Positions 22,546 to 35,060 of a stretch of 64,000 nucleotides of DNA are shown here, one piece after another. A program made the translations under genes and the position numbers. Position 1 is the first letter of the stretch; every line of letters begins with the position of its first letter. The notes under the pieces are model-generated. The model had not been told where the DNA came from and searched no databases. It worked only from the letters and a program-made list of their open reading frames with translations. Source of the stretch: Eunapius fragilis (lineage: Eukaryota > Porifera > Demospongiae > Spongillida > Spongillidae). The stretch is from contig OY811990.1 in NCBI GenBank assembly GCA_963681505.1, positions 3,425,165 through 3,489,164 on the forward strand, given 5' to 3'.

Positions 22546-25500
22546 GGGATATTACTTTTTTTTAAAGGGTTTGAGTGCTAACCACAAGGAGAAAAGCCGT
22601 TTTTGATGTCCTTCAAACCCCAGACCACTTTCTGCTTCAACATGAGGACCCAGGCTAGTCCATTGGCAAGATTCTAAAAGGAAATCCCTGACTCTCTGTG
22701 ACATCTCCCTGTACTTGTATGTTAGGCGTGGTGACATAATGGATCCAAACCTTATTTTACCGGTCAGTAACCCGTTACATTAGAATGTTTACAGCACCAA
22801 GGACTCATGCAGAAGTTCAACATATAGGCACATCATTCACATATGGTGTACAAATAAAAACTCTGCCGGGCTGATACGCCAACATGGGGAAATCTTCTCT
22901 TAATGATATATAATATATACCTCAATTAACCAATCAGAATGTGAAAATTGTGTATAGCTGTTGTCTAATTAGAGTTATAACCTACCTAAAAATCATTGTA
23001 GAACAGTGGTGGAGGTACAGATCCGAGAAAAGCACCTCACCAATAACTCTCCTCCTTGACCTTAAATTAATAATTGTTGTGACTACCTTTTAAATGGCAC
23101 AGTACAGAAGTGCATTAACAATGATTCTCTATCCACAAGTGAATACTAGTGGATATACAACTTTAAATTGCCCAACATCATAGTGCTTGAATGAATGCAG
23201 GCCGGGAAAACTGGACATTGAGCGCACTCATAGATGATCTACGAGGCAGGCACATGTATGCAACAAAGGTATGCATGATATATCAGCCATCCAAATAATG
23301 CATGGCAAAAATAGGGATTTTAAATATGTAGTGAGATGATAATCATGTGTAGCCCATCAAATTAAAACTGGTTCATTAAAAAGTGGGGTTACAGTCAGAA
23401 CTGAAAAATATGTGTTAGTATGAGCTCTGAGAAAATGTGAGAGTGATTATAGCATCCAACTGGGCACAACACTTTTGCAGTCAGGGTGAGTTTAGTAAAG
23501 TCGGTATTCATCCAAATCCCAATCCTGGGGTTGAATGACACCCAACCCCCCCCCCCCCCCCCCCACACACACACAACACACACACACTTAAAGAAAAAAT
23601 GTTATTGCCCAAACTTGAATTGATAAACAAACAGATGATTATACAGACACTATATATGACCATTCATGGGAAGATATATAAAGATATATGCCTATATATG
23701 CTATATATGTCACACATAAGCCTTAAAAACCTGATTTGTGAAAATTGCAATGGAATTGGCGTGAAAAACATTGTGTTACAAGCTCAATTCATTACCATGG
23801 TGTTTGGTATTGTTGCCTGCCTCTCAATACCTATTCGGTATGCATTCTAAGTGCATGTGTTAGAAAATTCTCAAAGCATTCATACCTGGTCGACTGTATT
23901 GCACCATAATACAGAGTGTTCCGCATCAGCAAAAAATCATTATTAGTAATTATAAAAACATTCTGTAGCATATATAATACTAATCACTTTCAGGAAGAGG
24001 ATATCATGCAATTAAATCACAGGTTAATTGATTAAAGTTAATTAACATTAATACTGACAACAAGTTAATTTTTCGGAAACTTAAACTGATGGGAATTCTG
24101 AAATTAAAGAAAGAACTTTTTCCCGCTGTGGGGTTTATCAAAAGCACTTCATTCTTTCAGGATATATTTGATCTGGGCAGAAGGAGGTGGATAATAATCT
24201 GCATGGCCGTGGAGGAGGAGAAAGAGCAGCAGAATATTTAAGTTTAACTAACGTTAGGTAGTAGGAATGTGGTTTCAACAATATAATCTCAAGTCATGAA
24301 CATGAGTGACTTTAAATTGACCAAAAATGAGACAATAATCCTATATTTAGCACGTGTAAATGTACAATAGAAGTGCTAATCTAGCTTATAATACTGGGCC
24401 AGTACTTTTGGACCACATTAATTGTCCACAATACTTCCAAAAGCAAATTGTCATTTTCTCAGGGTGTTTTATAAGGGAGTTCCTGACTCCCCCCTGAATG
24501 AGCTTTGCTCGTGGAAATTTCTGAGGGAGCCTAACGTCTAATTTTACCTGTATAGCCAAGTATGAATTATTTGGTAATAACAATGCACACACCACCAGCT
24601 TCATTACTAGCACTAAAACATCATGCATCTTAACTCTGATCAACCTAACTATTGGCCTTTATTTGGGTCTGGATTAAGACATACAGTATACAGGAGTTTA
24701 GTGTTGATGTGAACATTAGCAAGATAGTTTATTGCAACTATTTAGATAATTGAGATACCTTGGAAAAGATATTGTTTTCAGTATCACGGTTATGGTTGTA
24801 TGTTCTCTCCAATAAAACAAAGGCAGGTCTTTGCCCACCCCCCCCCACCCCACAAAAATAAATAAATGAATATTCTTGTCTTGATCTACCATTGGCGAGT
24901 GTGTATTTGTGAAGTGGGTCCTTGTAAACATCAAGGCCATGCAAATTGAAAAGGTAGATGTCTCTTGCGCAGTCCTCCACATAGTACAGGAGCTAGCTGC
25001 AGGTGTAGACAGTATGACAAAGTATGCTTTCATGGCAACTGAGTCCTCCATGAATGACCTGAAGAAAGATGCATCCTTGGACATGAGAGACTTAACTGAG
25101 ACCTTTCAATTGCTAATCCAACTCCAGATACACCAGGCAGTGTTTGCATTCCATCCAATAAGATGGAAAACAATAAGGACATAAAGACGTATTAAAATAT
25201 GCATTTACAACAGACCAGGTACAGATATAAAAAACAATCACACCACACAAAATAACATATGCAAAAGTGTTCCTCAACTGAACAATGTCCTGATTAGTAG
25301 TGTGACGTGATTGTGAAGGATAAAAATGTTGCAGGCTAACTCCCCGGGCCCAGATTAACCATAGGACTGACTAAAATAATAAAAATAGGCTAAAATCTGG
25401 AGCTCTAAGCTACAGCCTATAGTCTAGGGACCTGGCATTATGTGGGCCCTCCATGGCCAGGAATACTATGCCAAATGACGCAATAACTGATCTAGTGGTT

Positions 25501-26700
25501 CTAACCCAATTTATGCAGTAGAATCTTTATTTAAAATCAGATCGATCCACTGCATTGGTGGGTGGAGATGGGGCCCCATGCATATATGTTTTTAGTCTAG
25601 TGCTCAAGTATCTTAATTGGGCACTGACTATCCCAATTAATTGCTAGCTACAAATGCTAACTATACTGATGAATTTTAATCCACTGACTTTTTCAAGAAG
25701 TTTCTGGGGCTGCCCTTCTCCCCTTAGCTGGACTGTTAACAAACGCACTGTATCTGCCCATGTGGTATATATCTTTAGAGCTAATCTTTCGCTGTCTCAG
25801 CATAGATTACATAATCCATGGTGGCAGCCAGGTATATGCATTTTTGTCTCCTGTCTTTTGTTTTGGACAATGCATGCATAGTTTCCATATAAACCTATCG
25901 CTGAACTAACAGTGGCAGTGGGGGCAATTGAACTCACATCTATCTCAGAGGGTCCGAGCTTTCCTCCCACCTCATGCACCTTTATAATATAAAGGGGGAG
26001 GGGAGTGCTTCACAAAATTCTCAAATATATAGGCCCTTCCCCCCTCCCAGCCAATAGACACGCCATATTATACCCCCCCCCCCCCCCCCCCCAACCTTCC
26101 TTCTTACACGTTAGATAACTGATATACTTCTACTAGTTCACAACACAACATATTCTTAAAAATCACGCATAATTCCTGGGTACGAAATTCTGAGATGCCA
26201 AGTTGAGCAGTAATACTTATTATGCACAATGTAACTATGGCACTGCCTGAGTGCCAAATAATACTGCAACCACAACATCCATCACCTCAAATTCAACATC
26301 ACCATGGGGTTGCCTCTCGAAAAGAACTACAAATACATGGATGTGCATCAAATACAGAAGTACCATTATTAGTATCTCTTTGTTATGACCTGTAGAGTGG
26401 CCATGCAGTTAAGGCCTCCCATGCAGTTACTGGTAGCGTTCATAGAATGCTGTAAGGCTCCTTTTATATATTCTTTTACGCCTATTTTTTTTCTGCATCT
26501 AGCTGTATACGGCCATGTCAGGCAGCCCGAACACCATCTAATAGTGTTTTTCTCAGCATATCGATATTACATATTCGATACACATATGATTTCTGGGCAC
26601 GAGATCGCTGCGCTGCGTCATGCACATCTGTCGTTGCACTGCGCGTGACCGACTTTTGGCACTAATCACATCCCATATCAATGCGTGCTTAATATGTATA
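22546..26700. other. Long noncoding stretch with small repeats
   Basis: No supported gene. It holds a C run with CA repeat (23548-23588), a partial family-P MITE (24318-24380), a second C run (26064-26082) and assorted AT-rich sequence. Open frames at 24716-25184 show no recognisable family on either strand. Confidence 0.4.
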
Positions 26701-26704
26701 CGTA

Positions 26705-26940
26705 GTAGCGTAATAACAATTAACATGTATGGTGGTCCATTGCATACTTCAGATTTGTAAGTTCATCATCTCGGACGCCACCGTCCATGCAAACGTACGC
26801 TTGGTGTGAACGAGCATCGATGGAGACACTGTAGCCGAGGCCCGACCTGCTGCACACTGGAGACACATCCCATCCTCCATCGACCTTGTGCACAGTGAAT
26901 CCACGTTCACTCTGGCTCTGTCTAATCAACTATTCAGGCG
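26705..26940 (-). repeat. Dispersed repeat, second copy of 5578-5790
   Basis: Shares long identical words with 5578-5790. The minus-strand translation includes WDVSPVCSRSGLGYSV and SIDARSHQAYVCMDGG, and the other copy shares GLGYSVSIDARSH. It might be a conserved protein fragment spread by a transposon. No family is recognised. Confidence 0.5.
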
Positions 26941-26994
26941 TACATGATCTTTACATAACCAATGGTAATATGTAATAAATCAACTGGACTGTTT

Positions 26995-28600
26995 GTAGCA
27001 ACATTTTTGTTGTTCCGTGGACAATGTCGGCAGAAAATGTGCCTTAACGTGCTGGTGAACAATATTCTTTCATAGGGTTCCCTGTCATTCATAGAGCAAT
27101 CCTGTCGAAAGGATTATATCCACAGCAAAAAAATAGCGCAAATCATATATTTTGATGTCACAAGTGATCTATTTTTTCATATCTGTACCAAAAAGATAAC
27201 CGTTTTGATACAGATATGAAAAAACAGATCACTTGTGGAATCAAATTATGATTTGCGTCTTTTTTTTGCTGTGGAATTTAGGTTTACAGTGTGCGGGACT
27301 TATGAGGGATAAAATGAACGATGAATTTGAAACAATTGCTCAACGATGTACGAGTTTGAAGGTTCTATGGGAACTCCTTGGCATGTACTGGCGAGAGCAG
27401 TACTACATTGTCACCTGCCTCCCCTTTGGTCATCCCTCATCTTAACAATTTTGCTAGCGCCCTACTCTGGATCTTGGAGAAAAAATATGGAGCACCTGTA
27501 CTCCACTTCCTCCTAGTTGGCCCCACAGACCAACTCACCTGCCAGGAGTCCATATCCACCACGATGCAGAATCCATCATCCAGCTGTACACGGATGCCTC
27601 AGGCACCTGTGGTTTTGGAGCCTACTTGGATGTTCAGAGGCAACTGGCAGCCACACCAGCAACTACCCGAACGGTCCATACAGTGGCAGGAACTATTTGC
27701 CACTTCTGCCAGGATGGCGCATCAGATTCAACCGTTGCAATCTGCCCATAGTCCAGGCATGGACTAACCAGTCCTCAAAAAATCCAGGAGTAATGAAACT
27801 CTTAAGGATTGCGGCCCAACAGAGCTTCACAGCTCCCTGATGCACCTCACAGGCAGACAGAATTGCATTGTGGATGCACTCACTACTCTCGCGCAACCAG
27901 ATATTGCGTTTCTTTTCCCTCACCCCACAGGCAAACCAGAGGTAAATCAGCTGCCCACACCAGTGCCTCAAGAGCTGGCAGAGCTCTAGAAGGTCGCCTG
28001 AGACACCTCCTCCACAGAGCTGTGGCCCCTCCAACGTCCACCACCTACAGGGCAGGGATCAGGAAGTACTACGCCTTCTGTCACCAATTCAATCTTACCA
28101 CTCTGCCTTGAACCAAGCACTCCATCAACCTTTTTGCTGCATATCTCAGTCAAATGCTTCAGGCCAACACCATTCAGGCGTACTTGGCATCTGTCACCCA
28201 GTGCTCGTAGGTTTAGCAGTCCAGCCCACAGCAACCCATCATTGAGCCTACTGGAGGCAACAGAATGGGGAGCATCCACTTCTGCTAGTCTCACAAGAAG
28301 GGCTTCAAAAACTACAGCAAGATGTCTCAAACGTTTTTTTAGGGATGCACATTAATTAGGTCTCCTTCCAACTCAAGCTCACTCTCCACCCACCCCTACC
28401 ACCATCTTACTTCTTTCCAGCCTACACATTCAGCCACAGTGATCTCTTCTTTCATATCACCTCATCCCCTACACAAGCCAACACATGATGTTTGCTGTGC
28501 AGACCATCAAACATATTGGTGACCAAACCTTTTCAGTTTGGCCACCATTATCTAGAATATGTAGGTCCTACACAGTTTTTGAATCATTTCAGTAAGTGAC
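26995..28600 (+). mobile_element. DIRS-like (tyrosine-recombinase) retrotransposon fossil
   Basis: Short coding pieces in order: an RT-end-like stretch (HFLLVGPTDQLTC), an RNase H-like part (IQWQELFATSARMA), then a region like the start of a DIRS tyrosine recombinase (TSTTYRAGIRKYYAFCHQFNL and on to about 28360). The element is broken many times. Its left part, including an inserted 157-bp palindrome, is repeated at 35398-35930. Confidence 0.55.
27119..27275. mobile_element. 157-bp palindromic MITE (TCCACAGCAAAAAA ends), copy 1
   Basis: TCCACAGCAAAAAAATAGCG is mirrored by the right end TTTTTTGCTGTGGA. The inner arms TCACAAGTGATCTATTTTTT and ATACAGATATG also pair. It lies inside the DIRS-like fossil, and the second copy of that fossil has the same insert. 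Confidence 0.82.
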
Positions 28601-29110
28601 TGCCTGTGATTGCAACTACATAGTAGCTAGAAACTCTATATATAGTGCCATTAAAAGCATCACTTAGGAGGACGATAGCCTTGATTACTTGGTGTCACCT
28701 GATCCAACTCTGTTGGACAGAAGAGTGTGGAAATAGTGAAGATGACAATTGGGAAGAGAATGAGGATGGTGAGAAGGTTTGGACGTCTGAAGTTACCAAG
28801 TATGCGTATGACATTATTCTACACATGATCACTGGTGTCTATACCGTGCATTTTTCTATGCCATAAATATTGGGCTACAAGTGGCTTTGCAAGACAATCT
28901 TAATAATGAACAGTGAATTTGGGTAGTATTTCTCGATCATCAGAAACACAGCTTATGACTGATAAAATGCCTTAAGTTCAAATCAAACTATAGTCACTAT
29001 ATATCTACAAGCAGCTACAGCAAACCATTCTGCATGTCCAAAAGGCTCCTTGACCGTTTCTGAGCCTGTATAGATGACGTGGTTTTATACATGAAAATAC
29101 ACATTACTCA
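28601..29110. other. Downstream flank of the microexon gene
   Basis: A plus-strand open frame at 28645-28866 (acidic middle NSEDDNWEENEDGE) has no recognised family. For the minus-strand microexon gene, this is where a terminal exon and 3' UTR would lie. No clear AATAAA was seen on the minus strand. Confidence 0.35.
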
Positions 29111-32100
29111 AACTTACAGTCATCACTATGGTGGTCATGTTAATGGTGTAGAGCATAGTAGCAAAACAAAATAGCATGACAGTATAATACATGAATTATA
29201 CAAATAACTTGACTTGAAACTTACCGGCTTCAGTATTGCACATCCATGGTGGCAAGAAATTATTGTTAGTTATATTGAAGTGCAATGAGAAATGCAGTCA
29301 TTGATACTTACGCACTACATTGTACACAGTGGCATCCATAATAATAAGGGATAAGTAGGTATGATAAAGTGGAATGCGAAAGCAACATCATTGATACTTA
29401 CACACTGCATTGTACAAAATAGTATCCATGGTGACAAGGAATAAGTGGTAAGTTAATGTACAATGGGAAATGCAAAGTTATTTACACTTACACACTGAAT
29501 TGTCCATAAAGTGTACATAGTGACAAAGAATGAGTTAATGTGCATTTGGCAATGAAACATCATATTGACACTTACATACTACAGTGTTCATAATGGTATC
29601 CATGGCATCATCAAAATAAGTAAGTACGGTAAGGTGCAATGGGAAATGTAACATCATTGATACTTACAAGCTGCATAGTTCATGGTCGTATCCATGGCAA
29701 CATCAAAATAAGTAGGTATGGTAATGTGCAATGGGAAATGCACCATCATTGATACTTACAGGCTGCATTGTTCATAGTAGCATCCATAGAAACAGAGAAT
29801 ATATAGGTATGGTAAGGTGCAATGGGAAATGGAACATCATTGATACTTACACCCTGCATTGTTCATAATAGCATCCATGGCAAAAGAGAATAAGTAGTAA
29901 GGTGCAATGGGAAACGCAACATCATTGATACTTACAAGCTGCATTGTTTATATTAGTATCCATGGCAACAAAGAATAAGTATATGATAAGGTACAATAGG
30001 AAATGCAACATAATTGATACTTACACCCTGCATTGTGCATAGTAATATCCATGGCAACAGAGAATAAGTAACTATGGTAAGGTGCAATGGGAAATGCAAC
30101 ATCATTGATACTTACAATCTGCATTGTTCACAGTAGTATCCATGGCAACAGGGAATAAGTAGGTATCGTAAGGTACAATGGGAAATGCAACGTCATTGAT
30201 ACTTACACCCTACATTGTTCATAGCAGTATCCATGGCAACAGAAAATAGGTTGGTATGGTAAGGTGCAATGGGAAATGCAACATCATTGATACTTACACC
30301 CTGCATTGTTCATAGTAGTATCCATGGCAACAGAGAATAAGTAGGTATGGTAAGGTGCAATGGGAAATGCAACATCATTGATACTTACACCCTGCATTGT
30401 TCATAGTAGTATCCATGGCAACAGAGAATAAGTAGGTATGGTAAGGTGCAATGGGAAATGCAACATCATTGATACTTACAGACTACAAAGTTCATAGTAG
30501 TATCCATGGCAACAGAGAATAAGTAGGTATGGTAAGGTGCAATGGGAAATGCAACATCATTGATACTTACACCCTAGATTGTTCATAGTAGTATCCATGG
30601 CAACAGAGAATAAGTATGTATGGTAAGGTGCAATAAGAAATGCAACAGCATCGATACTTACATACTACATTGTTCGCAGTAGTATCCATGGCAACATCAA
30701 AATCAGTAGGTATGGTAAGGTGCAATGTTAAATGCAACATCATTGATACTTACAAGCTGCATTGTTCGTAGATGTATCCATGGCAATAGAGAATAAGTAG
30801 GCATGGTAAATGGGAAATGCAAAACACATGATTTTGCATATCAATGGGAAATGCAAAACACTATCTGCATTTATCCATAACAACAATAAATAAGTAGGTA
30901 TGAAGGTGCAATGGACAATGCAACATCATTGATAATTTCAATACTTACACACTGGATTGCAATAGTACCCGTGGTGACAAAGGCCGGAAAGATTGAACAT
31001 GTCAACGTGCTATGTGAAAGGTGACATCATAGATACTTACAGGCTGATTGTTCATGATGGTATCAATGGTGAAAATGAATGAGAAGACATATTAAATAAG
31101 GAAATGCAACATAGTTGATACTTACAGCCTGCGTTGTTAGGAATAGAATCCAAGGCGACAAGAATGGCAAATGAATTAAAGCACAGCATCATTGATACTT
31201 ACTTTCTGCATCATTTGTAATAGAATTGGCAAGGAATACATTTGCATTTTATTGTGCAATTTAAAAAGCAACATCACTTATACTTACGCATGACTGTGTT
31301 CATAATAGCATCCATGTTGACCAGGGTAAGTAGCCATATGATGCATGGTACAATGAGAAATGCAATGTCATTAATACTGTCTGATTAATAGCATGATATA
31401 AAAGAATGCATTTGCATATTATGGTGGAATGCAACATGATTATTGATATAAGCTGGTTTGTTTTAACATGTGTTCATGCATGGTGATAAAGCCCGGGGAT
31501 AATTAAACATGTTAAGGCAACATCACAATGCACAAGTAGAGACATGCATGTTAAGGTGCAATATGGGAAATGCAACATCTTTGATACTTACATACTAATG
31601 TTCATAATGATAACCAAGGAATAAGTAGGCATGTTAAGGTGCAATGAGAAATGCAACATCTCTGATACTCACATCCTAATGTTCATAATGATAACCAAGA
31701 AGGACAAGGAATAAGTAGGCATGTTATGGTGCAATGAGAAATGCAACATCTCTGATACTCACATCCTAATGTTCATAATGACAACCAAGAAGGACAAGGA
31801 ATATGTATAGGCGTAAATGCAACATTGATGATACTTACACGCAGCTGCATTGTTCATAGTAGTACATAAGGTGCATGATGAGTAAAAATTAGGCATGTTC
31901 TGATGTGATGGGAAATGCAACAGCATTGATACTTACAAGCTGAATTGTTCATTGTGATTTTGATGGGGAGCCGAGAAATGCGTAGAGGTACAGTATGATA
32001 AGGTGCAGTGGAAACTGTAACATGATATAATCTTACAGTCTGCAGTTGTCATGAGTTGTCCATGGTTAAGTCGGTATCATAATGTATAATCTCAAACGCA

Positions 32101-32588
32101 GCATTATTGTATACTTACGCACTGCATTGTTCAGAGTTGACAAAGAATAAGCCAACAAGCACAGTAAGGTGCAGTGTAATTGCAGAGACTTACCTTCATC
32201 TAACAATTTCATGGTGATAAGAATAATATGTCAGAATGCAAGTTACGCGATGCTATAAATGGATTATTCATTCTGACCTGGAACGTCACACTGTCAGAAT
32301 TCTTTGCCCTCAAATAGCTGATCATTTCTTCAGATACGGGTACAACTATAAATTAATACACGCCTTTACAGCACCGATCTTATTCTCTTGAATGTCGTCA
32401 CGATTATCGAATAATTCGCTGTTATCAACCCTCAGGGGCTCTTCGATATCGACCTCCTCGCTCATCTTAAATGGATCTGCTGAATACCTAAATGACGTAC
32501 GCTTACAGTCGCAAACCTCATAGTGCTTGGGACGGGCGTCAGCTAGAAGCGCCAGCAAGGTCACAAGAAGAAACAGTTCCTTCAGCAT
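29108..32588 (-). CDS. Putative secreted-protein gene with a tandem array of single-codon microexons
   Basis: Exon 1 (32370-32588) is 219 nt, exactly 73 codons: a signal peptide (MLKELFLLVTLLALLADA), then a short cysteine pair (EVCDCKR) and an acidic region (SEEVDIEEP, NRDDIQENK). It ends in phase 0 at donor GTAAAG (32364-32369). Downstream on the same strand, about 32 tandem units of roughly 91 bp each show an acceptor AG, 3 or 6 nt, then a donor GTAAG (GTGAG in two, GTATT in one). The 3- or 6-nt segments begin at 32194-32199 (ATGAAG), 32119-32121 (TGC), 32037-32039 (ACT) and end at 29225-29227 (CCG). None of the 35 codons is a stop. The last candidate acceptor (near 29127) is followed at once by TGA TGA. 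Single-codon microexons flanked by introns of about 75-100 nt would be extraordinary. I recognise no protein family. Splicing is inferred, not shown. Confidence 0.55.
29200..32205 (-). repeat. 91-bp tandem repeat array (intron plus microexon units)
   Basis: Unit length is 91 bp in the homogeneous centre (30116-30660) and 78-100 bp toward the edges. In minus-strand order, a unit holds donor GTAAGTATCAATGATG, TTGCATTTCCCATTGCACC, a CTTATTCTCTGTTGCC pyrimidine stretch, a TACTACTAT branchpoint-like word, then AACAATGCAG and the variable triplet. Units at about 30850 and 31450 have lost the donor. A few units differ only next to the triplet. Confidence 0.93.
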
Positions 32589-33320
32589 TCTTTATATTTC
32601 AGCCGGCTGTCGCAAATGTATGAAATATCACGGAAACGATTTGCTTTTTAAATTAAACGGAGGGTTATGAAACTTTTGTCACTTTTCCGCCGCACTGATC
32701 TTCAAAACCGCGGATTCTAATACAAGTCCCAAGAACCCTTACTCTGGAATAACGAAACCTTAGGCATGTAACTCACTGTATGCAGGCTGTCGTTTATCCC
32801 TACATAACAGTGTGAAACCTATTCCTTTCCCCTGATGACAATCTATATGCAGACCGCGACTCGTCCAAATACTTGATCCAATTAAATATATTTTTATGTC
32901 CGGTTGATATTATGTGGTGCGGTGCCGGTTATGTTAGTATACCAGCGCTAGCTATGATGTTGACTCCCAATCCATGCCATACTTCGTCCATAGAATAATG
33001 CATGTTTTGTTCAAACACAGATCAAAGTTTGGCTTCAACGACTAGTTTAAAATCTTCAAGCTTGCTGTTTACCAATTAAAAGCGCATAGATATACGGCAT
33101 GGAAAACAGACACCGTTCAGAGCTATAATACTCACGGGATTAATGTATCGTACGATAACTGAACAACAATGTTTACATATGAAGTGTGAAGAAGACATCT
33201 GCCACTGTTAATTTGTGGCAATGTTACCAAATTAAGGATAAATTCTTTTCTGCCCTACTTGCGGGTGCTATTATATAGGGGTGTGAATTCCTGCGTCTTA
33301 ACACCTAAGTAACACCAGCT
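32589..33320. other. Upstream flank of the microexon gene
   Basis: Probable promoter side of the minus-strand gene. TATAAAG occurs just above the ATG (about 32594), too close to act as a normal TATA box. No other gene is seen. Confidence 0.35.
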
Positions 33321-33329
33321 AGTAGCAAT

Positions 33330-35060
33330 GACAGCAACAACTCGAATTAGAGTAGCACACTATATATGTACCTATGCTCATACATCACGGTTATGGCTAT
33401 ACTGGAGCGGGGGGGAATCTCTTCAGGAGGCCTCAGCACTTCAGTTAGTGGAACCTCTGGGGCTTAGTCTGTATCTTCAGTTGATGGCATCCAGACCGTT
33501 TCTCCTTCCAAATTGTCCTCCACAAGGTCATTCCGTTACTATTTCCAGGACCAACAGGTAAGATATCATTTCTAGCTTGCACCTCACCCATTTCCTCCCC
33601 CTTAGCGGGTTGTGTATCTTATAATTACCAACAGGTGCCCACGTACTTCAAGCGAATACGATGGGCTACAATGTATAACTTCTTCCTAGGCCATTTGTGT
33701 AATCGACTATTGTATTCACTGCCAAATAATCTTCACCACCCCAGAAGGTCCTTGCCATGGTTTGGGAAATTTACGTGACGGACCCCTGGGTATAGCAGGT
33801 CAATGTAGGAAACCATGTCATTTACATGACACGAATCACTTTGACACTTTGGTCATACACATCTTCTGAATATTCCCTTACTCTTGCATAGGCTTGATGC
33901 ACTGCCTCTTCAATTCACGGACTCAGTGGCGTAGCCAGCATTGTTTCCGCGTTGCCCGGAACAACCAACCCCCCCCCCCCCCCCCCCCCCCCCCACCACC
34001 ACCACTGTAATATACGGTATACATTTATTTCTAGTATTCCGTCGTTCTCGCTCGATCGGTCGGTAAAAAAGATGCCCAAAAGAACAAATAATCAGACGTC
34101 GTTAACAACGCTTGGGTTCTCAACATCAAGAAAGAGAGTTGCTTCGATCACGTCAGCAAGTGCACGTACTCGTGCAGAGAGCAGCAGTGGGATGGTGTGA
34201 ACTCCAAGATCAAGCAATCCTCCAATTAGCAGCATGGTGGTGCGTACTCCAAGCTATCTAGTTCCTACAGAAAGGTGGTGTTGAATCCAAGGCCAAGCAA
34301 TCCTCCAGAGATTAGCAGCATGGTGCCAATGGTGTGTACTCCAAGCTATGTGGTTCCTACAGAATGCAGCAGTGAGGTGGTGTAGAATCCAAGGCATAGC
34401 AATCCTCCAGAGTGTACTCCAAGCTATCTAATTCCTACAAAATAGTTTTAAATGGGTCATTGTCATTCTCTTGCAAACTGTAAAACATCATGCATTATTC
34501 CCCATAAAAAAAAAAAGAACCGTACATTGCACGCGCTCATGCATCATTGTCGGTGCTTCTTGATTGCTACTATACGGGATATAGTAATAAATGGCCACGA
34601 TTTTGGAAATGTTACTTCTGCCGGCATTATAAAAATAATTTTAAAATAATTTACCTGCGTGACAAAATGAAAGGATTTTATGACTTCATAATGATAAAGT
34701 TGCAAAGGGTCTGGGATCTGGGGAGCTTAAGCGCTCCCCCATACCCCCTAGCTGGACTGGGGGGCTATGCCCCCTCCCGCACCCACCCGTTCTGCCGGAA
34801 ACCCCCCCGTACAATTCCTGGCTACGCCACTGACGGTAGTACTGCCGGATGTTCTGACGTATAGCTCTCTACGATAAGTGAGTACACCACGTCTTTTGGT
34901 AACCATGGATCCCTTCCAAACTTATATATACAGGTAAGAAAGGAGCGGTCAAAGTAGTTTCGTGCATGCTTCCTTGTACGGTAGGCAAGCAGCAATGGTT
35001 GAAAGCTGAAAATCCCAATCCTCGTCATCGGAAACAGCCATACTGAGCATGACAATCAAC
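33330..35060 (-). mobile_element. Ty3/Gypsy-like retrotransposon fossil, 3' part, interrupted by a hAT element
   Basis: On the minus strand, 34833-35055 reads like the end of a Gypsy integrase (LLLAYRTRKHA, FGRDPWLPKDVVYSL), and 33620-33920 continues with a C-terminal integrase-like region (RKFPKPWQGPSGVVK). It is split by the hAT element at 33924-34832. 33330-33620 is repeated at 36160-36370 and 37167-37290 and is probably the 3' end of the same element. It is an old fossil, broken many times. Confidence 0.6.
33924..34832 (+). mobile_element. hAT-type transposon, non-autonomous, CAGTGGCGTAGCCAG ends
   Basis: Perfect 15-bp terminal inverted repeats: CAGTGGCGTAGCCAG at the left and CTGGCTACGCCACTG at the right. 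A C run (33968-33993) lies near the left end. An internal frame at 34071-34200 starts MPKRTNNQTSLTTLGF, like the N-terminus of ZMYM-type hAT transposases; the rest of the transposase is missing. Target duplications are not clean. It sits inside the Gypsy-like fossil. Confidence 0.75.

Noticed and set aside
24716-25184. Overlapping open frames on both strands
   Set aside because: No recognisable family, no splice support, and the two strands compete. Not called as a gene.
29108-29127. A further 3-nt microexon at the end of the array
   Set aside because: Here the AG to GTAAG distance is 8 nt and starts TGA TGA. It is better read as a terminal stop or a decayed unit than as a symmetric microexon.
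29300-31000. Plus-strand donor words (AGGTATGG, GGTAAGG) in the 91-bp units
   Set aside because: They vary between units and have no paired, conserved acceptor at a fixed distance, unlike the minus-strand pattern.
28950-32200. CRISPR-like array
   Set aside because: Eukaryotic context. The units are nearly identical across the whole 91 bp, with a variable 3-nt core rather than repeat plus unique spacer of similar size.
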